This document shows, one piece after another, positions 1 through 8,227 of a stretch of DNA of 64,000 nucleotides. Numbering within the stretch: the first letter of the stretch is position 1; each line of letters begins with the position of its first letter. The notes below the pieces were generated by a model, which was given only the letters and a program-made list of their open reading frames with translations, was not told the DNA's origin and ran no database searches. Made by a program: the position numbers and the translations under genes. The DNA comes from an uncultured Lachnospiraceae bacterium (GTDB lineage: Bacteria > Bacillota > Clostridia > Lachnospirales > Lachnospiraceae). The stretch is from positions 7,953-71,952 of the forward strand of contig CAKRAK010000013.1 in NCBI GenBank assembly GCA_934294885.1, given 5' to 3'.

Positions 1-531
1 TAAGATATACAGACTTAATATTTTCATGGTTTGTTCAATCAGATCCGATATTCCGTGGACGGACGAGTCCTGTTTTCCCAGAAAATATCCGTGGATACAG
101 CCTTTTAGGGAAATACTTGGAATCCCGTAGCAAAGGATTCGGATACAGCCGGCACAGTCCGGAGTGTTCAAAAAATGTATGCTGATAAAGTCTGCATAAC
201 AATATAGCAGGAATGAAATAATAATACTACAGGAAAAGCTTATAACAGTACAGCAGCGAAAAAAGACATGCTGAACTTGTTTGTTGTTATATTGGGATAC
301 TAATTTGGTAAGGGCTAATTCATTACCGTATGTGCAGATTGCAAAAGCAAGAATATAAATTGGCAGTACAAGCTGATAGACGCCTAATTCTTTTGAACCA
401 ATTAAATCAGATAAGAATATTCTATTATAAAAGCCGATAAAGCGGGTCATAATACCTGTAATTGTAAGGATTAAGGTTCCCTTTACAATCAGGTGCTTTG
501 ACAGATCAGGAATTACAATTTTTTTACTCAT
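1..531 (-). CDS. SpoVB/MATE-like oligosaccharide flippase, N-terminal part (truncated by window edge)
   Basis: The reverse strand reads without a stop from an ATG at 531 to the window edge, giving 177 residues. The protein begins MSKKIVIPDLSKHL and then has the pattern of the MOP/polysaccharide-biosynthesis superfamily (SpoVB, MurJ-like): a glycine-rich first helix with GIMTRFIGFYNRIFLS, a conserved LGVYQLVLPIY second helix, and further hydrophobic helices. Such proteins flip lipid-linked sugars or peptidoglycan precursors across the membrane, and several act in spore cortex formation. No strong ribosome binding site precedes the ATG, so the start rests on the homology pattern. It is divergent from the cysteine desulfurase gene. 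The exact subfamily cannot be fixed from half a protein. Confidence 0.75.
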   Translation of the reverse strand, partial: MSKKIVIPDLSKHLIVKGTLILTITGIMTRFIGFYNRIFLSDLIGSKELGVYQLVLPIYILAFAICTYGNELALTKLVSQYNNKQVQHVFFRCCTVISFSCSIIISFLLYCYADFISIHFLNTPDCAGCIRILCYGIPSISLKGCIHGYFLGKQDSSVHGISDLIEQTMKILSLYIL

Positions 532-608
532 GAAATGACCGAATGTAGTAGTTTGATTTATTATATTTGTAAATTAAAAAAATATGATAAAAAACAGTTA
601 CAAATGCC

Positions 609-637
609 TTGACAGTTCAATAAGAAGTTGATAACAT
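609..637 (+). promoter_or_regulatory. Sigma-A-type promoter of the cysteine desulfurase operon
   Basis: TTGACA at 609-614 and TAACAT at 632-637 are separated by 17 bases. The arrangement lies 43 bases upstream of the iscS-like start codon, and a strong AAAGGAGGG ribosome binding site follows at about 667-674. Confidence 0.6.
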
Positions 638-680
638 ATAAACATACTATTTTAGTAGGAATATAAAAGGAGGGAAAAAA

Positions 681-1862
681 ATGGAAAAACCGTTTATTTA
701 TTTAGATCATGCAGCGACAACAGCTACAAAGCCGGAAGTTGTGGAGGCAATGATGCCATATTTTGGAGAAATCTACGGAAATCCATCCAGTGTTTATAGT
801 TTTTCGCAAAAATCCAAAGCTGTGATTACTGCCTGCCGTGACACGCTGGCAAATACAATCGGAGCAAAGTCAAATGAGATATATTTTACAGCAGGTGGCT
901 CTGAGTCTGATAACTGGGCGCTGAAGGCAACTGTGGATGCCTATAAAGTAAAAGGAAAGCACATTATTACAACAAAAATCGAACATCATGCTATTCTGCA
1001 CACAGCCCAGTATTTGGAGCAGCAGGGCTTCGAGGTTACTTACTTGGATGTAGATGAGTTTGGTCTTGTAAGATTACAGGATTTAAAGGATGCAATCCGT
1101 CCGGATACCATATTGATTTCTGTTATGTTTGCAAATAATGAGATTGGAACCATTGAACCGATCAAAGAAATCGGGGCAATCGCAAAGGAACATAATATTT
1201 TATTCCATACGGATGCTGTTCAGGCATACGGTCAGGTTCCGATTAATGTGGATGAGTTAAACATTGATATGTTAAGTGTCAGTGGACATAAGATTAACGG
1301 TCCAAAGGGAATTGGTTTCCTTTATATCCGGACCGGAGTTAAGATCAGAAGCTTTATTCATGGTGGCGGACAGGAACGTGCAAGACGTGCGGGAACGGAA
1401 AATGTACCTGGAATCGTAGGTCTGGCAAAGGCTGCGGAGATTGCACATGAGACAATGGAAGAAAGAACAAAGAAGGAAATTGAATTAAGAGATTATCTGA
1501 TTAATCGTTTGCTTACTGAAATTCCATATTCCCGCTTAAACGGACATAAGGAAAAGAGATTACCAAACAATGTAAATGTCAGCTTTCAGTTTATTGAAGG
1601 TGAGTCTATGCTGATTATGTTGGATATGAAGGGTGTATGTGCATCATCAGGATCTGCGTGTACATCAGGTTCTTTGGATCCGTCTCATGTTCTTCTTGCA
1701 ATTGGCTTGCCTCATGAAATCGCTCACGGTTCTTTGAGACTTACATTAGGTGATGAGAATACAAAGGAACAGATGGACTATGTAGCAGATAATATGGTTC
1801 AGATTGTAGAACGTCTGCGTGCAATGTCTCCGTTGTATGAAGATTTCAAAAACAAGGTGTGA
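681..1862 (+). CDS. iscS: Cysteine desulfurase (NifS/IscS family)
   Basis: PLP-dependent enzyme of 393 residues that removes sulfur from cysteine as a protein persulfide for Fe-S cluster assembly and tRNA thiolation. The N-terminus IYLDHAATT is typical of class V aminotransferases. The PLP lysine is about K204 in SGHKINGPKG, the cofactor-stacking His lies in EHHAILH (about 102), and the sulfur-accepting cysteine is about C327 in SSGSACTSGS. The short active-site loop fits the NifS/IscS (group I) type. It is followed by the scaffold gene and mnmA, so it probably feeds both. Naming it nifS or iscS is a matter of convention. Confidence 0.95.
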   Translation: MEKPFIYLDHAATTATKPEVVEAMMPYFGEIYGNPSSVYSFSQKSKAVITACRDTLANTIGAKSNEIYFTAGGSESDNWALKATVDAYKVKGKHIITTKIEHHAILHTAQYLEQQGFEVTYLDVDEFGLVRLQDLKDAIRPDTILISVMFANNEIGTIEPIKEIGAIAKEHNILFHTDAVQAYGQVPINVDELNIDMLSVSGHKINGPKGIGFLYIRTGVKIRSFIHGGGQERARRAGTENVPGIVGLAKAAEIAHETMEERTKKEIELRDYLINRLLTEIPYSRLNGHKEKRLPNNVNVSFQFIEGESMLIMLDMKGVCASSGSACTSGSLDPSHVLLAIGLPHEIAHGSLRLTLGDENTKEQMDYVADNMVQIVERLRAMSPLYEDFKNKV

Positions 1863-1934
1863 AACATTCAGGATAAAAGGATGATTTTTGCATAGCTGTA
1901 GAGTTATCTTATATAAATTTAGGAGGAATGAAAA

Positions 1935-2372
1935 ATGTATAGTGAAAAGGTAATGGATCATTTTACAAATCCCAGAAATGTTGGTGAAATAGAAAATGCC
2001 AGTGGCGTTGGAACGGTAGGAAATGCAAAATGTGGCGATATTATGCGAATTTATTTTGATATAGATGACAATCAGGTGATTCGGGATGTCAAATTTAAAA
2101 CCTTTGGATGCGGTGCCGCAGTTGCAACCAGTTCTATGGCTACAGAGCTTGTAAAGGGCAAGACCATATATGAAGCATTGGAAGTAACAAACAAAGCGGT
2201 AATGGAAGCACTTGACGGTTTGCCACCAATTAAGGTACACTGTTCATTATTGGCAGAGGAAGCGATTCATGCAGCGTTATGGGATTATTGTCAGAAGAAT
2301 AATATCGTAATCGAAGGTCTTTCAAAGCCGAAGAATGATATAAGCGAAGGCGAAGAAGAGGAAGAGTATTAA
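1935..2372 (+). CDS. nifU: NifU/IscU-type Fe-S cluster assembly scaffold
   Basis: The 145-residue protein matches the NifU N-terminal/IscU family. The three cluster-binding cysteines are visible at C33 (AKCGD, with the conserved D35), C59 (FGCGAA) and C103 (VHCSLLA). It receives sulfur from the desulfurase upstream and assembles a transient [2Fe-2S] or [4Fe-4S] cluster. The C-terminus is an unusual acidic tail (SEGEEEEEY). A clear AGGAGG precedes the ATG. Its stop shares one base with the mnmA start (TAATG), so translation is probably coupled. Confidence 0.93.
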   Translation: MYSEKVMDHFTNPRNVGEIENASGVGTVGNAKCGDIMRIYFDIDDNQVIRDVKFKTFGCGAAVATSSMATELVKGKTIYEALEVTNKAVMEALDGLPPIKVHCSLLAEEAIHAALWDYCQKNNIVIEGLSKPKNDISEGEEEEEY

Positions 2373-3454
2373 TGAAAAAAAAGGTTGCAGTAGGAATGTC
2401 CGGTGGAGTAGATTCTTCCGTGGCAGCATACTTGTTAAAACAACAGGGATATGATGTGATTGGTGTCACGATGCAGATATGGCAGGATGAGGATATATTT
2501 GATATGGCTGAAAATGGCGGTTGCTGTGGATTGTCCGCGGTAGATGATGCCAGAAGAGTAGCAAATATGTTGGATATACCATATTACGTTCTTAATTTCA
2601 AAAAAGAATTTAAAGAGAATGTAATCTGTTACTTTATGGATGAGTATATGCATGGAAGAACACCGAATCCCTGCATTGCCTGCAATCGATATGTTAAGTG
2701 GGAAGCTTTGCTGAATCGTGCTATGGAGCTTGGCTGTGATTATATTGCAACCGGTCATTATGCAAGGGTTGCCAGACTTTCTAACGGAAGGTATGCCATA
2801 AAGAAATCAGCGACTTCCAAAAAGGATCAGACTTATGCATTGTATAATCTGACTCAGGAGCAGTTATCCAAAACACTGATGCCTGTAGGTGAGTATACAA
2901 AGGATGAGATTCGAAGAATTGCCGAGGATATCGGTCTATATGTTGCCAAAAAGCCGGACAGCATGGAGATTTGCTTTGTCCCGGATAATGACTATGCCGG
3001 TTTTATAGAAAGAGAATCCGGAAAAGAATTTAAACCGGGCAATTTTGTGGATAAGAACGGAACTGTTCTCGGACAACATAAGGGGCTGATCCATTATACA
3101 GTGGGACAACGAAAAGGACTTGGGTTGTCTTTGGGAAAGCCTGCCTTTGTATTGGAATTGAGACCGGAAACCAATGAGGTTGTAATCGGAACCAATGAAG
3201 ATACGTTTCATGACGGGTTGGTTGCAAATCAGGTTAATTTCATGGCGATTGATAAATTGGAAGGTGAGTTGCTTGTACAGGCTAAGATTCGATATTCTCA
3301 TCAGGGAGAAGCCTGTAGGATTAAAATGACAGGAGAAGATGAGATTACCTGTTCCTTTGTGAGCCCTGTCAGAGCAATCACTCCGGGACAGGCTGTTGTA
3401 TTCTATCAGGATGATATTGTCGTAGGTGGAGCAACTATTTCAAAAATACTTTAA
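2372..3454 (+). CDS. mnmA: tRNA-specific 2-thiouridylase MnmA
   Basis: 360 residues, the normal length. An N-terminal PP-loop ATP pyrophosphatase motif (GMSGGVDSS, 8-16) adenylates U34 of tRNA Lys/Glu/Gln. The catalytic pair is C101 (NPCIACNRYVK) and C201 (SMEICFVPD). The QRKGLG and KDQTYAL segments are also family-typical. The enzyme transfers persulfide sulfur to make 2-thiouridine. The gene overlaps nifU by one base in an iscS-nifU-mnmA operon, which supplies its sulfur. Confidence 0.96.
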   Translation: MKKKVAVGMSGGVDSSVAAYLLKQQGYDVIGVTMQIWQDEDIFDMAENGGCCGLSAVDDARRVANMLDIPYYVLNFKKEFKENVICYFMDEYMHGRTPNPCIACNRYVKWEALLNRAMELGCDYIATGHYARVARLSNGRYAIKKSATSKKDQTYALYNLTQEQLSKTLMPVGEYTKDEIRRIAEDIGLYVAKKPDSMEICFVPDNDYAGFIERESGKEFKPGNFVDKNGTVLGQHKGLIHYTVGQRKGLGLSLGKPAFVLELRPETNEVVIGTNEDTFHDGLVANQVNFMAIDKLEGELLVQAKIRYSHQGEACRIKMTGEDEITCSFVSPVRAITPGQAVVFYQDDIVVGGATISKIL

Positions 3455-3478
3455 AAAGGATTCAAAACATGTTATAAT

Positions 3479-3517
3479 AATTGGTCAGTGGGAAATAATC
3501 TTATTGACCAATTTTTA
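3479..3517 (+). terminator. Rho-independent terminator after mnmA
   Basis: An inverted repeat, AATTGGTCA (3479-3487) with TGACCAATT (3505-3513), is followed by a short T run. The loop is long (17 bases), so efficiency may be moderate. A TATAAT at 3473-3478 directly abuts it, so it could also act as a leader hairpin for the next gene. Confidence 0.5.
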
Positions 3518-3547
3518 GTTATATAATAATACAATGGAGGCGTTAAA

Positions 3548-4663
3548 ATGACAAAAATTGATATTATTTCAGGATTTTTAGGTGCAGGTAAAACAACATT
3601 GATCAAAAAACTCATTGCTGAAGGCTGGAAGGGCGAGAAGCTTGTTTTGATTGAGAATGAATTTGGAGAAATTGGTATTGATGGCGGATTTTTAAAGGAT
3701 GCAGGTGTTCAGATTAATGAGATGAATTCCGGTTGTATCTGCTGTTCTTTAGTAGGCGATTTTGGAAAAGCATTACGACAAGTTTTGGAAGACTATCATC
3801 CGGATCGTATTATCATTGAGCCTTCCGGTGTCGGAAAACTTTCAGATGTTATGAAAGCGGTTGCAGATATGAATGAGGGTTCCATTGTGATCAATTCTGC
3901 TTCTGCGGTTGTAGATGCTCAAAAATGCAAGATGTATATGAAGAATTTCGGAGAGTTTTTTAATAATCAGATTGAAAATGCAGGTACCATCATTTTAAGC
4001 AGAAGTCAAAAGCTTTCCGAAGATAAGTTAGAGGCAGTTGTTGGAATGATTAAGGAACTGAACGGAAAGGCAACAGTCATTACAACTCCTTGGGATGATA
4101 TAGACGGTACACAGATTGTTGCTGCTATGGAAAAGGAAAAATCCCTTGTAGATGAATTGTTAGAAGAGGCAAAGGTATGTCCTACTTGTGGACATGTTCA
4201 CGACCATGATGAACATCACCATGATCACGACGAACATCATCATGACCACGATGAACACCATCATGACCATGACGAACATCACCATGACCACGATGAACAC
4301 CATCATGACCACGAACACCATCATGACCATGACGGCGAATGTTGCTGTGGACATGATCATCATGAAGGACATCATCATGCAGATGAAGTATTTACAAGCT
4401 GGGGTAAGGAAACGCCGCACAAATATTCAAAGGCTGACATTGAGTCTGCATTGAAGAAGCTTTCTGATTCGGAAAGTCAGGAATACGGAATTATTTTACG
4501 TGCAAAGGGTATGGTTCCTGATGTAGATGGTGGTTGGATTTACTTTGATCTGACTCCGGAAGAATATGAATTAAGAGCCGGACAGCCGGATGTTACCGGA
4601 AAGCTTTGCGTAATCGGAAGCAATTTAAAGGAAGATAAGATTGCAGAATTGTTTCAATTATAA
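3548..4663 (+). CDS. COG0523 (G3E/CobW) GTPase with His-rich metal-binding arm
   Basis: 371-residue GTPase of the G3E family, whose members insert metals into target proteins or manage zinc shortage. The P-loop GFLGAGKTT is at residues 9-17. The family hallmark C-x-C-C metal site is C63-I-C65-C66. A CxxC (CPTCGH) leads into a histidine-rich arm at about residues 216-279 with 33 histidines in DHDEHHH repeats and a CCC cluster. A CobW C-terminal domain follows. The arm suggests storage or delivery of zinc, or possibly nickel or cobalt. Target and metal cannot be read from sequence. A second G3E gene follows. Confidence 0.88.
   Translation: MTKIDIISGFLGAGKTTLIKKLIAEGWKGEKLVLIENEFGEIGIDGGFLKDAGVQINEMNSGCICCSLVGDFGKALRQVLEDYHPDRIIIEPSGVGKLSDVMKAVADMNEGSIVINSASAVVDAQKCKMYMKNFGEFFNNQIENAGTIILSRSQKLSEDKLEAVVGMIKELNGKATVITTPWDDIDGTQIVAAMEKEKSLVDELLEEAKVCPTCGHVHDHDEHHHDHDEHHHDHDEHHHDHDEHHHDHDEHHHDHEHHHDHDGECCCGHDHHEGHHHADEVFTSWGKETPHKYSKADIESALKKLSDSESQEYGIILRAKGMVPDVDGGWIYFDLTPEEYELRAGQPDVTGKLCVIGSNLKEDKIAELFQL
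4200..4335 (+). repeat. In-frame 21-bp tandem repeat encoding DHDEHHH units
   Basis: About five consecutive copies of a 21-base unit of the form GAC-CAT-GAT-GAA-CAT-CAC-CAT encode DHDEHHH, followed by a shortened copy. Third-base differences (gat/gac, cat/cac) show the array is not freshly duplicated. It sits inside the COG0523 GTPase gene and keeps frame. Confidence 0.85.
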
Positions 4664-4738
4664 TGGAATATCCCGTTGCTTACAGGGATAAGGATAATCT
4701 ATTTGCGACGTTGAGTATGATACAGAAAGGGTAATAAA

Positions 4739-5692
4739 ATGAGAAAACAGCCAAAGGAAATACCTGTATTTATATTTATGGGTTTTTTGGAAAGCGGAAA
4801 AACTAAATTCTGTCAGGAAACATTAGTTGATCGTGATTTTACAGATGGAGAACCTTCTTTGCTGATTGTAACGGAAGAGGGTATGGAAGAGTATGATGAA
4901 GAACAGTTAAAGAAACGGAATATATCTGTTGTTTACCTTGAGGAAGAGGATATCAATACAGATAAGCTGTTGGATTTGCAGGATGAATACGAACCACAGA
5001 ATGTATTTATCGAGTATAACGGAATGTGGCAGTTAGATAAGCTTTTTTCTATCCGGGTTCCGAAGGGCTGGACAATTGTTCAGGTGATTACTCTTGTAGA
5101 TGCAAGTACATTTACAGTATATAACAATAATATGAAGTCTCTGATGGCTGAACATATCCAGAACGGAGATATGGTTGTATTTAACAGATGTACAGATGAT
5201 TCTGATATTAATACAATGAGAATGGCGGTAAAGACTTTAAATCGCCGTGCACAGATTGTTTTTGAAAATGTGAACGGTCAGGCGTCCATCGACCAGGGTG
5301 AATTGGAGATTCCTTATGATATGGATGCGGATGTGATTGAGATTGAAGATGAGGATTATGGTATTTTCTATATCGATGCATCTGATAATCCGGAAAAATA
5401 TGAAGGTAAGGTTGTTAAATTCAAAGGTCAGGTATATCTGCCACCTCAGTATAAGGGAAAATCCTTTGTTCCGGGAAGATTTGCAATGACCTGTTGTGCA
5501 GAAGACGTTACATTTCTTGGCTTTAAGTGCAACTCAATGGAAACACCAAATTTAAAGGATAGAGAATGGGTAACGGTTACCGCCAAGATTAAAAAAGAAT
5601 TTTACAAGGAATTTGATGGTGACGGACCGGTATTGTATGCGCAAAAGATTGAAAAAGCATCGAAACCGGAAGAAGAGATTGTTTATTTTTAA
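4739..5692 (+). CDS. G3E-like P-loop GTPase fused to a YcgQ/DUF1980-like C-terminal domain
   Basis: 317 residues. The first ~200 resemble a G3E GTPase: P-loop GFLESGKT (15-22) and a NRCT segment where NKxD is expected. The C-x-C-C metal motif of the neighbour is absent. From about residue 207 the sequence (YIDASDNPEKYEGKVVKFKGQVY, then GRFAMTCCAEDVTFLGF) resembles the conserved domain of YcgQ/TIGR03943 proteins, with its invariant FAMTCC. YcgQ normally pairs with a YcgR permease and is linked to metal homeostasis. The gene starts 75 bases after the His-rich GTPase, so the two probably work together. The domain calls are from memory of family patterns. Confidence 0.7.
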   Translation: MRKQPKEIPVFIFMGFLESGKTKFCQETLVDRDFTDGEPSLLIVTEEGMEEYDEEQLKKRNISVVYLEEEDINTDKLLDLQDEYEPQNVFIEYNGMWQLDKLFSIRVPKGWTIVQVITLVDASTFTVYNNNMKSLMAEHIQNGDMVVFNRCTDDSDINTMRMAVKTLNRRAQIVFENVNGQASIDQGELEIPYDMDADVIEIEDEDYGIFYIDASDNPEKYEGKVVKFKGQVYLPPQYKGKSFVPGRFAMTCCAEDVTFLGFKCNSMETPNLKDREWVTVTAKIKKEFYKEFDGDGPVLYAQKIEKASKPEEEIVYF

Positions 5693-5735
5693 AAACAATT
5701 TATAATATCAATAATTAATATTAGGAGGATATGAG

Positions 5736-6032
5736 ATGGCATTTGATAATTTTCTGAATAAGGTAAAAGAAACTTCTGTTAATGCAATGGACAAGGCAAA
5801 GGATACAACAAAAAGAATGGCTACAATCAATGATTTAAAAAGTCAGATTCGTACATTGAATAACGACAAAAATAAGTTGTTCAGCCAGATGGGTATGGAT
5901 TATTATCTTGCTAAGAAGGAAGAAAGAGACATTACAGAGCAGTTAGACCAGTTTGTAAGCAATATTGACCGGATGAATGACGAAATTAAAGAGTTACAGA
6001 CAAAGCTGGCTTTGATCGAGACAGAAAACTAA
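5736..6032 (+). CDS. Small coiled-coil protein of unknown function
   Basis: 98 residues, strongly helical and charged, with heptad-like spacing from about residue 30 to the end (INDLKSQIRTLNNDKNKLF, IDRMNDEIKELQTKL). There is no signal peptide or membrane segment. The ribosome binding site TAGGAGGATATGAG is very good, so the gene is real. The N-terminus resembles a short amphipathic region like those of membrane-associated stress proteins, but I do not recognise a named family. It follows the G3E genes and ends just before a promoter and palindrome. Confidence 0.6.
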   Translation: MAFDNFLNKVKETSVNAMDKAKDTTKRMATINDLKSQIRTLNNDKNKLFSQMGMDYYLAKKEERDITEQLDQFVSNIDRMNDEIKELQTKLALIETEN

Positions 6033-6043
6033 ATTTTTATTTG

Positions 6044-6072
6044 TTGACAAGCTTTATATTTTTCAATATAAT
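6044..6072 (+). promoter_or_regulatory. Perfect-consensus sigma-A promoter of the fab cluster
   Basis: TTGACA (6044-6049) and TATAAT (6067-6072) are separated by exactly 17 bases and have no mismatch to consensus. Transcription would start near 6079, immediately before the palindrome at 6081-6107 and about 110 bases upstream of fabH. Confidence 0.75.
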
Positions 6073-6080
6073 TTTATTTA

Positions 6081-6116
6081 AATAGGCTCATGATTCATGA
6101 GCCTATTGTTAAATTT
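6081..6116 (+). terminator. Long palindrome with T run between the fab promoter and fabH
   Basis: The arms AATAGGCTCATGA (6081-6093) and TCATGAGCCTATT (6095-6107) are perfect reverse complements and a T-rich run follows. It could terminate transcripts from the upstream coiled-coil gene. Because it starts at about +3 of the fab promoter, it could equally be an operator or a 5'-end hairpin. Confidence 0.6.
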
Positions 6117-6190
6117 TTGTACAAAAAGCACAAAAATAACAAAAAATGATACACAGATAAAAGTGAAATGTAGAGAAAGTTGAGGAGATT

Positions 6191-7198
6191 ATGGCGACAG
6201 GAATTATTGGAACCGGCAGCTTTTTGCCACCTACCATCATTGACAATAATGAGCTGGCAAAGATGGTAAAAACGGATGATGAATGGATAAGGGAGCATAC
6301 AGGAATTGTGGAACGTCATATTGCAACAGATGAGACAACCTCTTATATGGCAACGGAGGCTTCACTGGCAGCAATAGAGAATGCGGGAATTGAACCAAAA
6401 GAAATTGACTTAATTTTACTTGCAACACTTTCCCCTGAAAGAGCAACGCCGAGTATGTCATGTATTGTACAGGATAAGATTGGTGCTGTGAACGCAACCT
6501 GTTTTGATCTGAATGCAGCCTGTTCCGGATTTGTATATGCATTACAGACTGCGGATGCATATATTAAGGCGGGCTTTGCAAAGACGGTTCTTGTAATCGG
6601 TTCGGAGACGTTGTCTAAGATGGTGGACTGGAAAGATCGTTCGACCTGTATTTTATTTGCAGACGGAGCTGGTGCAGCTATTGTCAGAGATTGCAAGCGG
6701 GGAATTTTGAGCAGTGTTACAAGAAGTGACGGTTCAAAAGGAATGTCATTAAAATGCAAAGAACGTTCTACCCGTAATTTCTTAAATAAAAAGTTTGAGG
6801 ATAAGCATTATATTCAGATGATCGGTCCTGATATTTTTAAATTTGCCGTTCGTAAGGTTCCTGCCTGTATTGATGTTTTGTTGGAGCGTGCCGGAATTTC
6901 AAAAGAGGATGTTGATCATTATGTACTTCATCAGGCAAATGCAAGAATTGTTGCATCTGTGGCAAAAAAGATGGAATTACCGATTGAAAAGTTTTCTATG
7001 AATGTGGAGCATTGTGGTAATACTTCTAGTGCATCCATTCCGATTTTGTTGGATGAGATGAATCGTGAAGGACAGTTAAAACCGGGAGATAAGGTTGTTT
7101 TATGCGGTTTTGGCGGAGGTCTTACCTGGGGAGCTCATTTATTGGAGTGGGACATGGAAACACCTGTTATTTCAGATGAAGTGATTTCGGAAGAATAA
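6191..7198 (+). CDS. fabH: Beta-ketoacyl-ACP synthase III (FabH)
   Basis: 335 residues. It starts type II fatty-acid synthesis by condensing a short acyl-CoA with malonyl-ACP. The catalytic triad is C111 (NAACSGFVYAL), H247 (VLHQANARI) and N277 (HCGNTSSASIP). The glycine-rich C-terminal segment CGFGGGLTWG is intact. TTGAGGAG is the ribosome binding site. It is first in a fabH-D-G-F-Z cluster driven by a consensus promoter. Acyl-CoA preference cannot be read from the sequence. Confidence 0.96.
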   Translation: MATGIIGTGSFLPPTIIDNNELAKMVKTDDEWIREHTGIVERHIATDETTSYMATEASLAAIENAGIEPKEIDLILLATLSPERATPSMSCIVQDKIGAVNATCFDLNAACSGFVYALQTADAYIKAGFAKTVLVIGSETLSKMVDWKDRSTCILFADGAGAAIVRDCKRGILSSVTRSDGSKGMSLKCKERSTRNFLNKKFEDKHYIQMIGPDIFKFAVRKVPACIDVLLERAGISKEDVDHYVLHQANARIVASVAKKMELPIEKFSMNVEHCGNTSSASIPILLDEMNREGQLKPGDKVVLCGFGGGLTWGAHLLEWDMETPVISDEVISEE

Positions 7199-7215
7199 TG
7201 TTTATTTGTATGAAG

Positions 7216-7237
7216 GGGTAAGCAACGCAGCTTATCC
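7216..7237 (+). other. Intergenic hairpin between fabH and fabD
   Basis: GGGTAAGC (7216-7223) pairs with GCTTATCC (7230-7237), including one G-U pair and a six-base loop. No T run follows, so it is more likely an mRNA-stability or processing hairpin than a terminator. Confidence 0.35.
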
Positions 7238-7280
7238 GCAAGATACATAGATTGAGATTGAAGATGTGGAGGATAAAACA

Positions 7281-8219
7281 ATGGGAAAGACAGCATTCGT
7301 GTTCCCGGGACAGGGTGCCCAGTACGTTGGCATGGGAAAAGAATTTTATGAAAATAATGAAAGCTGCAAAGAAATTTTTAAAAAGTCATCAGCTGCTACG
7401 GGCTTAGATATTGAAGCATTATGCTTTGAAGAGAATGAAGATATTAATATTACGGAATATACACAGATTGCCATGCTGACAACAGAAGTGGCAATTATGC
7501 AGGCAGTTCTTGAGCTTGGAATCAAGCCGGATGTGAACGGTGGACTTTCCTTGGGAGAGTATGCTGCATTGGTAGCCTCAGATGTAATGGATTTTGAGGA
7601 CTGTGCAAAGGTTGTCCGTAAACGTGGTATTTATATGCAGGATGAGGTTCCTGCCGGCGAGGGCGGAATGGCTGCGATTATTGCCATGGATGCAGATAAG
7701 ATATTAGAAGTATTAAAGTCTGTAGATGGAATTGTAGGAATTGCAAATTACAATTGTCCGGGACAGATAGCAATTTCGGGAGAAAAGGCAGCGGTAGAGA
7801 AGGCTTGCGAATTGTTAAAGGAAGCCGGAGCAAAACGTTGTATCCCGTTAAATGTAAGTGGACCGTTCCATTCTCCTATGTTGAAGGGAGCAGGAGACAA
7901 GCTTGCTGTTGAATTGGAGCATGTTGAGATTCGTGATATTGCGATTCCGTATGTTACCAATGTAACAGGAGATTATGTATCTGACAAAGACAGTGTGAAA
8001 GATTTGTTGGCAACTCAGGTTTCTCATTCCGTAAAATGGATTCAATGTGTGGAAACCATGTTAAAGGATGGCGTGGATACCTTTATAGAGATTGGACCGG
8101 GAAAAACTTTATCTTCCTTTATTAAAAAAATCGCAAAGGCTGTCGGTACGGAAGTTACAGTTGCAAATGTTGACAAATACGAAGATTTGGATAATTTAAA
8201 GAAGACCCTGGGTCTGTAG
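7281..8219 (+). CDS. fabD: Malonyl-CoA:ACP transacylase (FabD)
   Basis: 312 residues from the ATG at 7281. This start is preferred over an in-frame GTG at 7266 because GGAGG (7268-7272) sits eight bases before it and the family start (TAFVFPGQGAQYVGMG) follows at once. The nucleophilic serine is S90 in GLSLGEYAAL, and the partner histidine is H197 in GPFHSPM. The enzyme loads malonate onto ACP. No acpP or enoyl-reductase gene lies between fabH and fabD, where many Firmicutes carry them. Confidence 0.95.
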   Translation: MGKTAFVFPGQGAQYVGMGKEFYENNESCKEIFKKSSAATGLDIEALCFEENEDINITEYTQIAMLTTEVAIMQAVLELGIKPDVNGGLSLGEYAALVASDVMDFEDCAKVVRKRGIYMQDEVPAGEGGMAAIIAMDADKILEVLKSVDGIVGIANYNCPGQIAISGEKAAVEKACELLKEAGAKRCIPLNVSGPFHSPMLKGAGDKLAVELEHVEIRDIAIPYVTNVTGDYVSDKDSVKDLLATQVSHSVKWIQCVETMLKDGVDTFIEIGPGKTLSSFIKKIAKAVGTEVTVANVDKYEDLDNLKKTLGL

Positions 8220-8227
8220 GAGGAAGT

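Noticed and set aside
551..590. Reverse-strand promoter for the flippase (TATAAT at 565-560)
   Set aside because: The -10 matches but no acceptable -35 element is found at 16-18 bases in this AT-rich spacer.
1746..2240. 164-codon reverse-strand open frame across iscS-nifU
   Set aside because: No start signal and it is antisense to two certain genes; Cys/His/Tyr-rich composition is typical of antisense frames.
4200..4335. CRISPR-like regular repeats
   Set aside because: Units are contiguous without spacers and keep the reading frame of a protein.
4160..4420. Reverse-strand and +2-frame open frames rich in Met/Val/Thr opposite the His-rich repeat
   Set aside because: They are shadows of the 21-base repeat in the GTPase gene, with no ribosome binding site and extreme composition.
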